Origin: Streptomyces halobius
GTDB taxonomy: Bacteria; Actinomycetota; Actinomycetes; Streptomycetales; Streptomycetaceae
Assembly: GCF_023277745.1 (NCBI RefSeq)
Contig: NZ_CP086322.1
Span: forward strand, 6,572,001-6,636,000
Length of the DNA stretch: 64,000 bases
Reading direction: 5' to 3'
How positions within the stretch are numbered: the first letter of the stretch is position 1; each line of letters begins with the position of its first letter. Both the position numbers and the translations under genes were made by a program. Below the pieces are notes generated by a model. It was given only the letters and a program-made list of their open reading frames with translations, had not been told where the DNA came from and did not search any database. This document shows, piece by piece, positions 1 to 8,788 of the stretch.

Positions 1-1280
1 CGGACGACGTCGTCGCCGGGGAGCGGGGTGGTCTCGCCGAAGGCGGCGAGGTCGAAGGGAAACGAGGGGTGGTTGGTGGGGGATGTTGACGCGGGGGCCT
101 CCTGGGAGGCCAGGGTCAGCCGGGTCAGGGCGCGGGTGCCGGTGTACGGGGCGGTGCCGGACGTCACGGGTGTGTTCGGCCCGGACGGCGCTTCGGTCAG
201 TGCGTGGGGCAGTACGCGGGCGAGCGCGTCGGCCTGTTCCTGGGCGGCGCCCGCCAGCCCGTAGACGGTCCCGTTGTGCTCGGCGCAGTCACCGATGGCG
301 AAGATACGCGGATCGCTGGTGCGCAGGGTGTCGTCCACGCGGACGCCGCGGCCGACGTCCAGACCGGCGGCCTGGGCGAGCCCGGTGCGCGGCCGGACAC
401 CGCAGGCGAGGACCACCAGCTCGGCGTCCAGGCGGAAGCCGTCGGCGAGCTCCACGGCGCGTACGGCGCGGGGCGCGGGGGCGGCGGACGACGCTTTCGC
501 CGACTCCGACCTCGACTCCGGTGTCGATGCCGAAGCCGGCTCCGACGCCGATTCCCACTCCGGCGCCTGCTGCCGCGGACCGGTCCCGATCCCTCGTACG
601 CGGCACTCGGTGTGCACCTCGATGCCGAGCGCGGCCATGTGCTTTCCGAGCAGCTCCGCGGCATCCGCATCCAGGTGACGCTCCATCAGGTGTTCGCCCT
701 GGTGCGCCAGGACGACCTGGGCGCCGCGCCCGGCCAGCGCGCGGGCCGCGGAGACCCCGAGCAGCCCGCCGCCGATCACCACGACCGGTGCGCCGGGACG
801 TACCGCGGCGGCCAGTGCCTGGCAGTCGTCCATGGTGCGGAAGGGGTGCACACCGTCCGGGAGATCACCACCGCCGGCGGTGAAGAGCCCACGGAGCGGG
901 GGCAGCACCGGGTTGGCCCCGGTGGCCAGCACGAGGAGGTCGTACGGAATGTCCTGACCGTCGTCGCACAGCACCCGCCGGGTGTCCCGGTCGATACGGA
1001 CCGCCCGGACACCGCTCATCCGGCGCGCTCCGCTGCCGGGCGCGGGCAGCTCGATGACCTCCGGCGCGTAGCGGCCCGCGAGGACCTCGGCGAGCAGCAC
1101 ACGGTTGTACGGCGGGTGCGGCTCCTCGCCGATGACGGTGACGGAGAGGGGGGCGGTGACCGCGTTGGCCACGGCGGCGCCGGAGCCTGCCGGGGCGGCG
1201 GGCGCGGCGGTCAGCTGGCGGGCGAGCCGGGCACCGGCCATCCCGCCGCCGATCACCACCACTCGCGTTGTCGGAGTCAT
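1..1280 (-). CDS. NAD(P)/FAD-dependent oxidoreductase, nitrite/nitrate reductase electron-transfer type (partial, 3' end outside window)
   Basis: At least 426 residues are visible and the frame is still open at the window edge. An N-terminal FAD dinucleotide fold starts at once (VVVIGGGMAG, residues about 7-16). A second Rossmann motif for NAD(P) follows near residue 167 (VVVIGGGLLGVSAARALAGR), and the FAD-closing motif IFAIGDCAEH lies near residue 325. This is the layout of the NirB N-terminal half or the NasB-type subunit that feeds electrons to assimilatory nitrate/nitrite reductase; which of the two depends on the missing 3' part. ATG at 1280 is chosen because the FAD motif starts right behind it. 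A Ser/Glu/Ala-rich stretch (about residues 232-263, DNA near 490-585) interrupts the NAD domain and looks like a repeat expansion. A GlnR-like four-box site lies 23 nt upstream, as for nasA. Confidence 0.82.
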   Translation of the reverse strand, partial: MTPTTRVVVIGGGMAGARLARQLTAAPAAPAGSGAAVANAVTAPLSVTVIGEEPHPPYNRVLLAEVLAGRYAPEVIELPAPGSGARRMSGVRAVRIDRDTRRVLCDDGQDIPYDLLVLATGANPVLPPLRGLFTAGGGDLPDGVHPFRTMDDCQALAAAVRPGAPVVVIGGGLLGVSAARALAGRGAQVVLAHQGEHLMERHLDADAAELLGKHMAALGIEVHTECRVRGIGTGPRQQAPEWESASEPASASTPESRSESAKASSAAPAPRAVRAVELADGFRLDAELVVLACGVRPRTGLAQAAGLDVGRGVRVDDTLRTSDPRIFAIGDCAEHNGTVYGLAGAAQEQADALARVLPHALTEAPSGPNTPVTSGTAPYTGTRALTRLTLASQEAPASTSPTNHPSFPFDLAAFGETTPLPGDDVV

Positions 1281-1303
1281 GCTCGTCAGCCTGCGTCGCG
1301 GCT

Positions 1304-1341
1304 GTTACCCGCCCGCATCCCCCCTGTTTCCCCCGCGGAAC
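1304..1341 (-). promoter_or_regulatory. Candidate GlnR operator upstream of the nitrite/nitrate flavoprotein
   Basis: Four pentamers start exactly 11 bp apart at 1304, 1315, 1326 and 1337: GTTAC, GCATC, GTTTC and GGAAC, each separated by six bases. They match the known Streptomyces GlnR pattern (gTnAc-n6-GaAAc twice) at 5, 3, 4 and 4 of 5 positions. The start codon of the gene is 23 nt away. Binding is inferred. Confidence 0.6.
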
Positions 1342-1490
1342 GCTGCGCTCAGCGAGGCGGTGACCGGTGTGTGAGGGCGGGGCGCGAGTGCGCACCGAGG
1401 AGCATGAGCACGGATGAGTACGCGTACTCCTGCGGCTGGTGACCTGCACGGCCACCATAGGCCCATGCGCAGACGTACGCACAGAGCCCC

Positions 1491-1961
1491 ATGGCGGCCG
1501 CCGCCGTCCTGGCCGCCGCCGTACCGGTCGCGACGTGGGGACTGGTCGGGCAGAACGACGACCGGGGCCTGCCCTCGTACCGGCTGGACCATGCCGTTGC
1601 GCCCCTGGACATCCCGGCCGGTCCGGACATCAAGATCGGTGTGGCCGCTCTGCTGCTCGCCGGTGCCGCCGGGGTCCTGCTGGCTCGTGCCTCGCACCGC
1701 GGGACCTTCGCACCCCGGGGGTGGCAGGTCCTGGGGCCGCTGATCATGGCGGGGCTGATGATCGGCTTCGGATGGCGGGTGCTGACCGCCGGGGTGGTGG
1801 GCGCCGACATCGGGGCCGGCCTGGTGATCATGTTCGGTGGCCCGGTGGTGGCCGGGCTGCTGCTGTGGGCGGTGGGCCGCGGGGTCTGGCTGGCGCGGCA
1901 TCGCGACGGAGACGGTGGCGACCGCGGCCCGCGGACCAGGGTCGCTCCCGGGGGCGCATAG
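1491..1961 (+). CDS. Small integral membrane protein, function unknown
   Basis: 156 residues. A hydrophobic N-terminal segment (AAAAVLAAAVPVATWGLVG) is followed by a polar loop. Three more hydrophobic segments follow (about residues 62-77, 83-103 and 107-127) and a basic, Gly/Arg-rich cytoplasmic tail. I see no enzymatic motif. ATG at 1491 is the only ATG or GTG after the in-frame stop at 1458. The codons just upstream (from 1461) also read as a plausible protein start, so a non-canonical start or a lost start codon is possible. It sits alone, divergent from the flavoprotein and convergent with the lipoprotein gene. Confidence 0.6.
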   Translation: MAAAAVLAAAVPVATWGLVGQNDDRGLPSYRLDHAVAPLDIPAGPDIKIGVAALLLAGAAGVLLARASHRGTFAPRGWQVLGPLIMAGLMIGFGWRVLTAGVVGADIGAGLVIMFGGPVVAGLLLWAVGRGVWLARHRDGDGGDRGPRTRVAPGGA

Positions 1962-2285
1962 GGCTCTGGGGCCTGAAGGAGTCACGGGGGCTGAGGGAGT
2001 CACGGGGTCTGAAGGAGTTACGGGGCATCGCCGAGGGCCGGCGAGGGGCTGCGGGCCGGAGATGCCCCGTATACGGTCCGTTGGCCCTGGCCCTGGCCCT
2101 GGCCCTGAACTTGGCCTTGGGGGTGGCCCCTGCCTTGGCCTTGGCCCCTGCCTTGGGTTCGCCCTTGCCCGCCCGGTGCGGGGTCGCTGGGGACCACGCA
2201 CGTCCCGCCGCCGGAAGGTGTCGGTGCCGCCGTGGAGTCAGGGCGGTGCGCCGGGCGGGCGCACCGCCCCGATGCCGGCGAGGCG
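1962..2285. repeat. Gene-free stretch with two minisatellites
   Basis: No gene seen. Three 18-bp units lie at 1973-1990, 1991-2008 and 2009-2026 (consensus CTGAAGGAGTCACGGGGG, one or two changes per unit). From 2081 to about 2158 the sequence is a degenerate run of six-base TGGCCC/TTGGCC units. The stretch separates two convergent genes. Confidence 0.8.
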
Positions 2286-4325
2286 TCAGCCGGCCGCCTC
2301 CGTCGGGCACAGCCGCCGCGGCTGTGCGTCCGTACGCAGCTTCGCGTCGACGCAGCCGCCCGGCAGCCCGTGGTACGCCGTCCCGCCGAAGTTGGCGGTG
2401 ACGGTCAGCGCGCCGTCGCCGAAGGCCGTGCGCTGCACGGTGCGGTCGACGGTCAGCCAGCGGAAGGACGTCATCCGCTCGGTGCCCGCGACGCGGTGCA
2501 GCGGTGCGAAGTACTTCTGCAGCGCAGCGAGTTCGGGTCCGTTCCTCGTCAGCGTCGGGCCGTCGAGGACGTAGTTGAGAGGCGTGTTGTAGAGCATCGC
2601 GAGCAGCGCGCGGGTGGTCTTCTGGGCGGGCAGCTTCTCGTACGACAGCTCCCAGCGCTCCGCGTTGACCAGTGAACTGTGCAGCGCCGTCTCGTAGAGC
2701 GGGATGCGGTACTTCGGGTCGTACATGGCCGTGACCAGCTCGTCGGGCAGCCGCACCGGCTTGAAGAAGGTCTTCGGGGCGTTCTGCGGGTAGTAGCCGC
2801 CCCACTTCTGCTTGTCGCGCTCCAGCTCCCACAGGCCGTCGGCGACCGGGGTGCCCGCCCCGTGGTCAAAGGCCAGCACCTGGTTGGCCCAGGGCTGGGC
2901 GGTCTCGGATCCGAGGACGAGGTGCCGCGACAGCCGCCGCATCCGGGCGAGCCGGTTCTCGCGGTCGCCCGCCTTTGTCATCTCATGACCGGCGCCGTGG
3001 TCGCGGAACAGCTCACCGGTCGCGTCGACGTCGAGGAAGTAACTGTCCGCCCCGTTGGCGACCATCGAGCGGGTGTGCTCGGCCAGATAGTGCTTGGCCG
3101 GCTCGGCCTTCTCGAAGGCGCGCGAGCTGAGATAGCAGCCGCGCCCGCCGAAGCCGGTCTGCGGTGTGCCGTCCGTCTTCCGTACGCAGAAGTCGGGATA
3201 GACCCGGTCCGGCCAGGCGGAGTTGGGGCTGTCGGCCGTCTTCGGGTCCTGGCCGTTGGCGAACGAGTCGTACGGCCCTACGAGGTAGCCCGCCTTCTTG
3301 GCGGCCCGTACCGCGGAGGCGTCCATCCCATCGGGACCGGAGTCGTAACCGAGCCACATACGGTCCACCCCCAGTCGCTGCAGTTCGCGGACACCGGACG
3401 CGGAGCGCGCGTCGCCCCAGAGGTAGGCGTGGAAGGCGCCGAGCAGCTTTCCGTCGGCCGGGTTCTTCTTGATCTTCTCGCGGAGGCTGCCCAGTTGGCC
3501 CGTCTGGGAGAGGTAGGAGCGGTAGTCGGCGGCGGCGGCGACCGGATTGCCGTCGGTGAGGGAGAAGGAGACGGAGTACGTACGGGTGCCCTCGCCGGCG
3601 TCGAAGGCGTGGGCGGCCGTGGTGCGCAGCCGCCCGCCGGTGGAGGTGAAGCGCAGGGATGTGCCGAGGTCGGTGGGGGTGAGATAGCTGACGCCGTGCC
3701 CGCGGCCGGACACGCCTTCGCCGCTCAGGGAGTAGCCCCACAGGGGCAGGGACAGTTCGGCTCCCACATCGACCGTGCGGCCGGCCAGGCCACCCCTCTT
3801 CGAGTTCCAGAAGGCGTCCCGTACGGGGATGTCCAGGCCCTGGCCGCGCGGGAGCTGGACGGCGGAGGCGGCGGGATCGGTGCCGGTCACCGGCCAGCTG
3901 AGGGAGCCGTCACGGTCCGACCGCAGCGCGATCCGCAGCCGTCCGTGGTCCGAACTCGCCGTCACACTCAACCCCTTGACGGGATAGCTCCAGCGCGCCC
4001 CGTTGGCCGTACCGGTCACCGGCCCCGGCTCGCCGAGCTCACCGGCGGCGGGATCGGACAGCACCAGCCGCCGCCCGTCGTCCGTGTGCGCGGTCACCGC
4101 CAGCGAGGTGGTGTCGACGACGGCCGTGCCTCCGGTCACGGGCAGTTCGAGGCGGTGCCCCTGGAGCGTGGCGGCGGACGCGCCGTCACATCCGGCGACG
4201 CCGAGCGCGGTAGCGGTGAACGCGAGGGAAGCGGCCAGCACCCGTGTGCCACGGCGTCGCCGCACGCGGCCGGCCGATGAACCTGAACTGTCCCCGGAGA
4301 CATCCCTGCTTGTGATGGATTCCAT
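2286..4325 (-). CDS. Secreted lipoprotein with a glycoside-hydrolase-like (GH101/DUF5696-type) barrel
   Basis: 679 residues. The N terminus has Arg-rich residues (RVRRRRGTR), a hydrophobic stretch and a lipobox (GVAGC, Cys near residue 46), so it should be lipid-anchored outside the membrane. Residues about 50-260 look like a beta-sandwich. The rest resembles a TIM-barrel glycosidase: MWLGYDSGPDGMDAS, then the buried acidic motif SYFLDVDATGELF near residue 430, where GH101-type enzymes carry their nucleophile Asp. A second acidic motif is VLGSETAQPW. The C terminus is a small beta domain with one possible disulfide (GGCVDAKL and RRLCP). The family name is tentative and substrate unknown. The gene stands alone; a 10-bp palindrome lies just upstream. 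Confidence 0.6.
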   Translation of the reverse strand: MESITSRDVSGDSSGSSAGRVRRRRGTRVLAASLAFTATALGVAGCDGASAATLQGHRLELPVTGGTAVVDTTSLAVTAHTDDGRRLVLSDPAAGELGEPGPVTGTANGARWSYPVKGLSVTASSDHGRLRIALRSDRDGSLSWPVTGTDPAASAVQLPRGQGLDIPVRDAFWNSKRGGLAGRTVDVGAELSLPLWGYSLSGEGVSGRGHGVSYLTPTDLGTSLRFTSTGGRLRTTAAHAFDAGEGTRTYSVSFSLTDGNPVAAAADYRSYLSQTGQLGSLREKIKKNPADGKLLGAFHAYLWGDARSASGVRELQRLGVDRMWLGYDSGPDGMDASAVRAAKKAGYLVGPYDSFANGQDPKTADSPNSAWPDRVYPDFCVRKTDGTPQTGFGGRGCYLSSRAFEKAEPAKHYLAEHTRSMVANGADSYFLDVDATGELFRDHGAGHEMTKAGDRENRLARMRRLSRHLVLGSETAQPWANQVLAFDHGAGTPVADGLWELERDKQKWGGYYPQNAPKTFFKPVRLPDELVTAMYDPKYRIPLYETALHSSLVNAERWELSYEKLPAQKTTRALLAMLYNTPLNYVLDGPTLTRNGPELAALQKYFAPLHRVAGTERMTSFRWLTVDRTVQRTAFGDGALTVTANFGGTAYHGLPGGCVDAKLRTDAQPRRLCPTEAAG

Positions 4326-4499
4326 GGTGAATGTGGATACGGGGCATGCCTAAGAACGTTCTAAGAGAGGCCCTGAGAGGAGGGATCGGGGGCCGCCCCC
4401 TTCTCTCCCCTCTCTCCCCCTCCCCCCGGGCCGCCCCTCCCCACCTCTCCTCTCCTCTCCTCTCCTCTCCCAAGACGTCACTTCACTTAAGACGTCACG
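4326..4499. other. Intergenic: palindrome, polypyrimidine tract, direct repeat
   Basis: AGAACGTTCT at 4353-4362 is a perfect 10-bp palindrome 27 bp upstream of the lipoprotein start and may be an operator. From about 4400 to 4472 the plus strand is almost pure C/T, ending in five CCTCT-type units. AAGACGTCAC occurs twice (4472-4481 and 4488-4497). Confidence 0.5.
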
Positions 4500-4951
4500 T
4501 CACTTCACTCCCTCCAGTAGTGCCATGTCCTCCTCCGTGAGCGTGATGCGTGCCGCGTCGAGGTTCTCGTCCAGGTGAGCGGGCGAGCTCGTACCCGCAA
4601 CCTGCGCAGACTCGCCTCGCACATCGCCCGAAGCCGCTGCGGCCGCCCCGCGATATGCCAGACGTCCGGCCCTGTCCGGACCACCCCTCCCTTCGTCGCG
4701 ATCACCAGCCCTTCCGGATACGGATGCAGGGCACGCGCCACCAACTCCTCGGCCACATCGGGGCCGTAGTTGTCGGCGGTTTCGATCAGCGTGACCCCGC
4801 GCTCCACAGCGCGGCGGAGCAGCGCGACGGAGCGCTGCGGGTCGTCGTGCCGAGGACCCCAGTAACCGGCGCCGACGAGCCCGCCGGTCCCGAACCCCAG
4901 CCGCCGTACCGGCAAGTTTTCACCGAACGGAAAGTGCGTTTCAGCGTCCAT
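4500..4951 (-). pseudogene. Aldo/keto reductase, internally deleted
   Basis: From ATG at 4951 the first ~115 residues are a normal aldo/keto reductase N terminus: RRLGFGTGGLVGAGYWGP, the catalytic Asp/Tyr segment GVTLIETADNYG, and VIATKGGVVRTG with the catalytic Lys. The frame then runs into nonsense (TWTRTSTRH). In another frame the nearby bases encode a typical family C terminus: VAGTSSPAHLDENLDAAR, then LTEEDMALLEGV, stop at 4500. The barrel between LRRLRV and VAGTSS, roughly 150 residues by comparison with normal family length, is missing, with the junction near 4600. This is a single internal deletion with loss of frame, not a short family member. Confidence 0.85.
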
Positions 4952-4994
4952 AAACCGGGAGCCTAGGCCGCACGCCCCTTCATAAGATCACTCA

Positions 4995-5783
4995 GTGCCC
5001 CCTCACATAGATCTCTTCACGTTGACCCTCCTCTGCTTGGCCGCCCTCGCGGCAGGCTGGATCGATGCCGTGGTGGGCGGCGGCGGCCTCCTGCTGCTCC
5101 CCGCCCTGCTGGTCGGACTCCCGCACACACCCCCCGCCTTTGTCCTGGGCACCAACAAGTCCACCGCCATCGTGGGCACCGCCGCGGCCGCCGTCACCTA
5201 CGTCCGCAAAGCCCCCATCGATCTATGGACTGCACTGCGCATCGGCCTTGCCGCGCTCGCCGGATCACTGGCCGGTGCGTTCTTCGCGGCCGGCATCAAC
5301 AGCGAGGTGCTACGCCCGCTGATCATGGCCGTTCTCGTGGCGGTGCTCGCCTTTGTCCTCTTCCGCCCCGCCTTCGGAGCCGCCCCCGCGCCCTCGGGCC
5401 CGGTCACCCGGCAGCGGGTGCTGGCGGCGATCCTCATCGCGGGCCTGGGCATCGGCTTCTACGACGGCCTGATCGGCCCGGGGACCGGCGCCTTCCTCGT
5501 CATCGCGCTCGCCGCCGTACTGCATATGGACCTGGTCACGTCCTCCGCCACCGCCAAGGTGATCAATGTCTGTACCAACGTCGGCGCCCTGACGATGTTC
5601 GCGATCCAGGGCACTGTGCTGTGGCAACTCGGCGCACTGCTCGCACTGTTCAATCTCGTCGGTGGCATGGTCGGCGCCAAAATGGCCCTGAAACGCGGCG
5701 CCGGCTTCGTCCGGGGCGTACTGGTCGTCGTGGTCGTCTCCCTTCTGTGCAAACTGGCCTACGACCAGTGGCTGGCGGTCTGA
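4995..5783 (+). CDS. TauE/SafE (DUF81) family membrane transporter
   Basis: 262 residues with about eight hydrophobic segments. The diagnostic N-terminal loop is AGWIDAVVGGGGLLLLPALL, and the second half-repeat carries GFYDGLIGPGTGAFLVIA. Both are signatures of the TauE/SafE family, usually linked to export or uptake of sulfite, sulfonates or other small anions; the substrate cannot be read here. Length is normal. The start is GTG at 4995, preceded by an in-frame region with no better start. It is transcribed away from the aldo/keto reductase relic. Confidence 0.85.
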   Translation: MPPHIDLFTLTLLCLAALAAGWIDAVVGGGGLLLLPALLVGLPHTPPAFVLGTNKSTAIVGTAAAAVTYVRKAPIDLWTALRIGLAALAGSLAGAFFAAGINSEVLRPLIMAVLVAVLAFVLFRPAFGAAPAPSGPVTRQRVLAAILIAGLGIGFYDGLIGPGTGAFLVIALAAVLHMDLVTSSATAKVINVCTNVGALTMFAIQGTVLWQLGALLALFNLVGGMVGAKMALKRGAGFVRGVLVVVVVSLLCKLAYDQWLAV

Positions 5784-5820
5784 CCCGGCCACGGTTCGTA
5801 TTCGATCCCTTACTCACCCC

Positions 5821-6131
5821 TCAGAACCGGCAGTGGTACATCCGCGCCATATCCCGCACCCTCGGCACCAGCGCCATCAACCGAGCCGGCACCCGGTAGG
5901 CCGCCGGAAGTAGGTTGCTGCGGCGATGGCGCGGGCGGCCCGCGATGTCGAACCACCGCACCCCTGGCCCCGGATCCAGGCGGTGGACGCGGGCGTCGAG
6001 GCCGCAGCCCAGATGCACACCACCGCGTCCTCGTTCGAGCGACTGTTCATCGCGCGGCCGTAGAGCCTGGCGAGGAGGTTTTCCTCCTCCTCGGTCAGAT
6101 GCGCCTTGCCTTCGGACTCGTCATGCTTCAA
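5821..6131 (-). pseudogene. Leucine carboxyl methyltransferase-type SAM methyltransferase, gutted
   Basis: Two frames together give the ends of a PF04072-type methyltransferase. The first frame (about 6131 to 6020) reads LTEEEENLLARLYGRAMNSR, the usual start of this family. The next frame (6018 down) reads HLGCGLDARVHRLDPGPG, which is the SAM-binding motif, followed by VRWFDI. It then jumps to an out-of-place C-terminal stretch (RVPARLMALVPRVRDMARMY) and stop at 5821. Only about 100 of the ~270 residues expected for the family remain. No proper start codon is left; TTG at 6131 is the nearest. Confidence 0.75.
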
Positions 6132-6277
6132 GAGTACAGAACATTCAGAATGATATGAAGATTCGAGAGGAAGAAAAATGAGGAAGATGGAGGGCAATGG
6201 TGGGTGACGTGCGGGGCGGGGTTGGGCTTGAGGCTGGGATGACGGCCGTCTCCGGTCGTCCCGCCAACTGTCCCCGG

Positions 6278-6652
6278 CTACCCGCCCGTTGACCGCGGCG
6301 AGCCCCGCCCCGCCGCGGCGACCGGCGGTTTCGGCACCTCTGTGACGGCCGTCAGCAGTACCGCCGAGTCCTCGACCGCCAGCAGCCCATGCCGCTCGTG
6401 CGGGAGCCCGGTGACCTGACCGGCGGCCAGCTCCTCCTGCCCGGCGGCCCTGGTCAGCCGGACCCGCCCGCGCAGCACCTGCAGGCTCCCTGCCGGGGGC
6501 GAATTGTGCTCGTCCAGCGCGGAACCCGCGGTCAGCGCGATCACGGTCTGTCGCAGCGGCCCGTCGTGCAGAAAGAGATGGGCGCTGCGGCCGTGGGCGG
6601 AGGCCCTGGCGTCGTCGATCTCCATACGGGTGAGGGTGTTCAGGTTCTCCAT
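6278..6652 (-). CDS. Cupin-fold protein
   Basis: 124 residues. A small beta-barrel of the cupin type: LRQTVIALTAGSALDEHNSP, then GSLQVLRGRVRLTR, and VTGLPHERHGLLAVEDSAVL. These match the two cupin motifs with Glu/His positions, but only part of the metal-binding His set is visible, so a metal is uncertain. Such single-domain cupins serve as sensors or small-molecule binders; I cannot assign a ligand. ATG at 6652. It is divergent from cutA across 410 bp. Confidence 0.7.
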   Translation of the reverse strand: MENLNTLTRMEIDDARASAHGRSAHLFLHDGPLRQTVIALTAGSALDEHNSPPAGSLQVLRGRVRLTRAAGQEELAAGQVTGLPHERHGLLAVEDSAVLLTAVTEVPKPPVAAAGRGSPRSTGG

Positions 6653-7062
6653 GGTGCGGGCCTTTCGGGTGCGGACCGCCGGCGGGGCTCCTCCTCACCT
6701 CCGTCGGTGTTCCTCTCCATCCTTGCCGGTGCCCGAGCGGGCGCAACCGGGGCGTTCGGGGCGGGGCGGGGCGTATGTACACCTACCGGGGCGTCCGGGT
6801 GCTTGACCATGACGGGGCGGGCCCGCCGCTACCGGGGTGATCATCGTCATCCGTACGATGCGACGCGAGGTGATCAGTGCCGATCGAACGTCCGCCGTGC
6901 CGAGCCCTTCCGCCATGCCTCCGTGCCGGTCCCGGCCTCAGCCCGTCCTGGTCTTCGTTCCGGCTCTTGTCCCTCGTTCCCTCGTTTCCTTGTCCCGCGT
7001 TCCTTCCCCGTTCCCGTCCCCGGACTTTCCACCTCCGTCCTCGTCTCGAAGGGTGCACCACC
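6653..7062. other. Gene-free divergent intergenic region (cupin / cutA)
   Basis: No gene seen on either strand. From about 6950 to 7040 the plus strand is dominated by CGTTCC/TCGTTC units, a degenerate polypyrimidine repeat. Promoters for both flanking genes must lie here but I see no clear consensus pair. Confidence 0.5.
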
Positions 7063-7446
7063 GTGGCCGACCCGACAGCCCTGAACGAACCGCCCGAGCC
7101 GTCCGCCCCGCCGCGCGACGTGGGGGAGCCGGCCCGTTTTCTGACCGTCATGACGACGATCGACAGCGAGCAGAAGGCCGAGCGGCTGGCGCGTGGTGCG
7201 ATCGAGGGGCGGCTCGCGGCCTGTGCGCAGGTCAGTGCGCCGGTGACCTCGGTGTACCGCTGGGAGGGCGCCGTCGAGACCGGCCGGGAGTGGCAGGTGC
7301 TGTTCAAGACGGTGGTCGCGCGTTACGAGGCGCTGGCGGCCTACCTCCATGAAGCGCACGACTATGACACCCCCGAGATCATCGCCACCCCGATCACCCA
7401 CGGTGGCTCCGGTTATCTGTCCTGGGTCGCAGAGGAGACGAGCTGA
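7063..7446 (+). CDS. cutA: Divalent-cation tolerance protein CutA
   Basis: 127 residues. The CutA1 core is complete: FLTVMTTIDSEQKAERLARG, LAACAQVSAPVTSVYRWEG, EWQVLFKTVVARYEALAAYL, and the closing YDTPEIIATPITHGG. CutA1 proteins are small trimers linked to copper and other metal tolerance; their exact role is unsettled. GTG at 7063 is chosen because upstream codons are low-complexity and the first ~22 residues are a Pro/Glu-rich leader before the fold. The stop is one base before the GTG of the protease gene, so the two are probably co-transcribed. Confidence 0.85.
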   Translation: MADPTALNEPPEPSAPPRDVGEPARFLTVMTTIDSEQKAERLARGAIEGRLAACAQVSAPVTSVYRWEGAVETGREWQVLFKTVVARYEALAAYLHEAHDYDTPEIIATPITHGGSGYLSWVAEETS

Positions 7447-7447
7447 C

Positions 7448-8764
7448 GTGCGGAGGCGCCCCGAGGCGGCCGAGCGAATCGAAACGGCCGAGGGAGTCGG
7501 AGTAGTCGGGGGAGTCGGAGTGGCTGGTGGGGCTGATGTGGCCGAGGCGTCTGGAGCGGCTCGTTCCCGGCGTCCCTGGAGGAGGACGGCGGCGGCCGCG
7601 CTCGGCGTGACACTGTGCCTGGGCACGGCGTCGGTGAGCGTCGCGTCCGTCTCCGGTGCCGACACCGGAAAACCGTCGGACCCCAACAGCTCCACTAGCC
7701 CCACCAGCGCCGCCAGTCAGGCCGAGACCGGCAGCCCCACCACGCATGGCGGCCCCGTCGAGCACGACAGTCGCAGTAACCATGACGGCCCCGCCGAGCA
7801 CGACGGTCGCAGTGACCAAGACAGCCCCGCCGAGCGTGGCGACGGCCGCGACAGTCCCGGCAGCGGCGACAATCCCGGTGGCCAGAACAAGCCCCGTATA
7901 CAGGCCAGCACCATCAACCCCGGCGCCGACTGGACCAGCCGTGACGCCGCCGCGTACTGGACACCCCGGCGCATGGCCGACGCCGCCCCGGCCGAGGACG
8001 CCACCCAGCCCACGGGCGAGGACCCGACGCGCACCACCTCCCGGCCCGCGCCCGCCGCCGGCCCCGGTGACGCCCAACCCACCCCCACCGCACGCCACTT
8101 CGACGGCATCCCGACCGTCGGCGTGCTGTTCTCCCTCGACGGGGACGCGCGGGCGCACCACTGCACCGCCAGTGTGGTGCACAGCCCGCGGCGTGATCTG
8201 ATCCTCACCGCCGGGCACTGCGAACCGGGTACCAACGCCGCCTTCGTCCCGCAGTACCAGTCGGGCGCGGACACCCAGCCGTACGGGGTGTGGGCGATCA
8301 GCGAGACCTTCGCTTACCCCGGCCGCGGTACCACCGGATCCGCTTCCGATCTCGACTTCGCCTTCGCCACCGTCGAGCCGGACGAACTCGGCCGCCCGAT
8401 CGAGTCGGTCACCGGGGCCAACGTCCTTGCCGCCACACCCGGTTACCACAACAAGGTCACCGTCACCGGCTACCCCAACGTCCGCAACGACCCGGAGGAC
8501 CGGGCCGTGAGCTGTGACACCCGCACTTCCCGGCTGGCCGGAACCCGTCAGCTGCGCATGGAATGCGGGGGGTTCTACGGCGGCACCTCGGGCAGCCCCT
8601 GGCTGACCGACGTCAGCGAGCAGACCAAGACCGGCCGGATCATCGGCCTCATCGGCGGTCTCAACGGCGGAGGCCCCAAAGGTCCGGACAACCACCGGAT
8701 CTCCTACAGCCCCTACTTCGGGACGGCGATCTTCACGCTCTACGCCCGCGCGACACAGGAGTGA
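7448..8764 (+). CDS. Secreted trypsin-like serine protease
   Basis: 438 residues. After an Ala/Gly-rich start comes an export signal (RSRRPWRR followed by a hydrophobic run to near residue 62). A long low-complexity linker (about residues 70-200) holds imperfect repeats of the type EHDGRSDQDSPAE; the DNA there is tandemly repetitive (about 7730-7860). The S1 chymotrypsin-fold domain follows: catalytic His in LILTAGHCEPG, Asp in SDLDFAFATVEP, and Ser in FYGGTSGSPWLTD. All three catalytic residues are present, with Cys pairs around His and Ser. GTG at 7448 sits one base after the cutA stop. Substrate unknown. Confidence 0.85.
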   Translation: MRRRPEAAERIETAEGVGVVGGVGVAGGADVAEASGAARSRRPWRRTAAAALGVTLCLGTASVSVASVSGADTGKPSDPNSSTSPTSAASQAETGSPTTHGGPVEHDSRSNHDGPAEHDGRSDQDSPAERGDGRDSPGSGDNPGGQNKPRIQASTINPGADWTSRDAAAYWTPRRMADAAPAEDATQPTGEDPTRTTSRPAPAAGPGDAQPTPTARHFDGIPTVGVLFSLDGDARAHHCTASVVHSPRRDLILTAGHCEPGTNAAFVPQYQSGADTQPYGVWAISETFAYPGRGTTGSASDLDFAFATVEPDELGRPIESVTGANVLAATPGYHNKVTVTGYPNVRNDPEDRAVSCDTRTSRLAGTRQLRMECGGFYGGTSGSPWLTDVSEQTKTGRIIGLIGGLNGGGPKGPDNHRISYSPYFGTAIFTLYARATQE

Positions 8765-8788
8765 GCACGCCAGGAACCGGCGGAGGCG

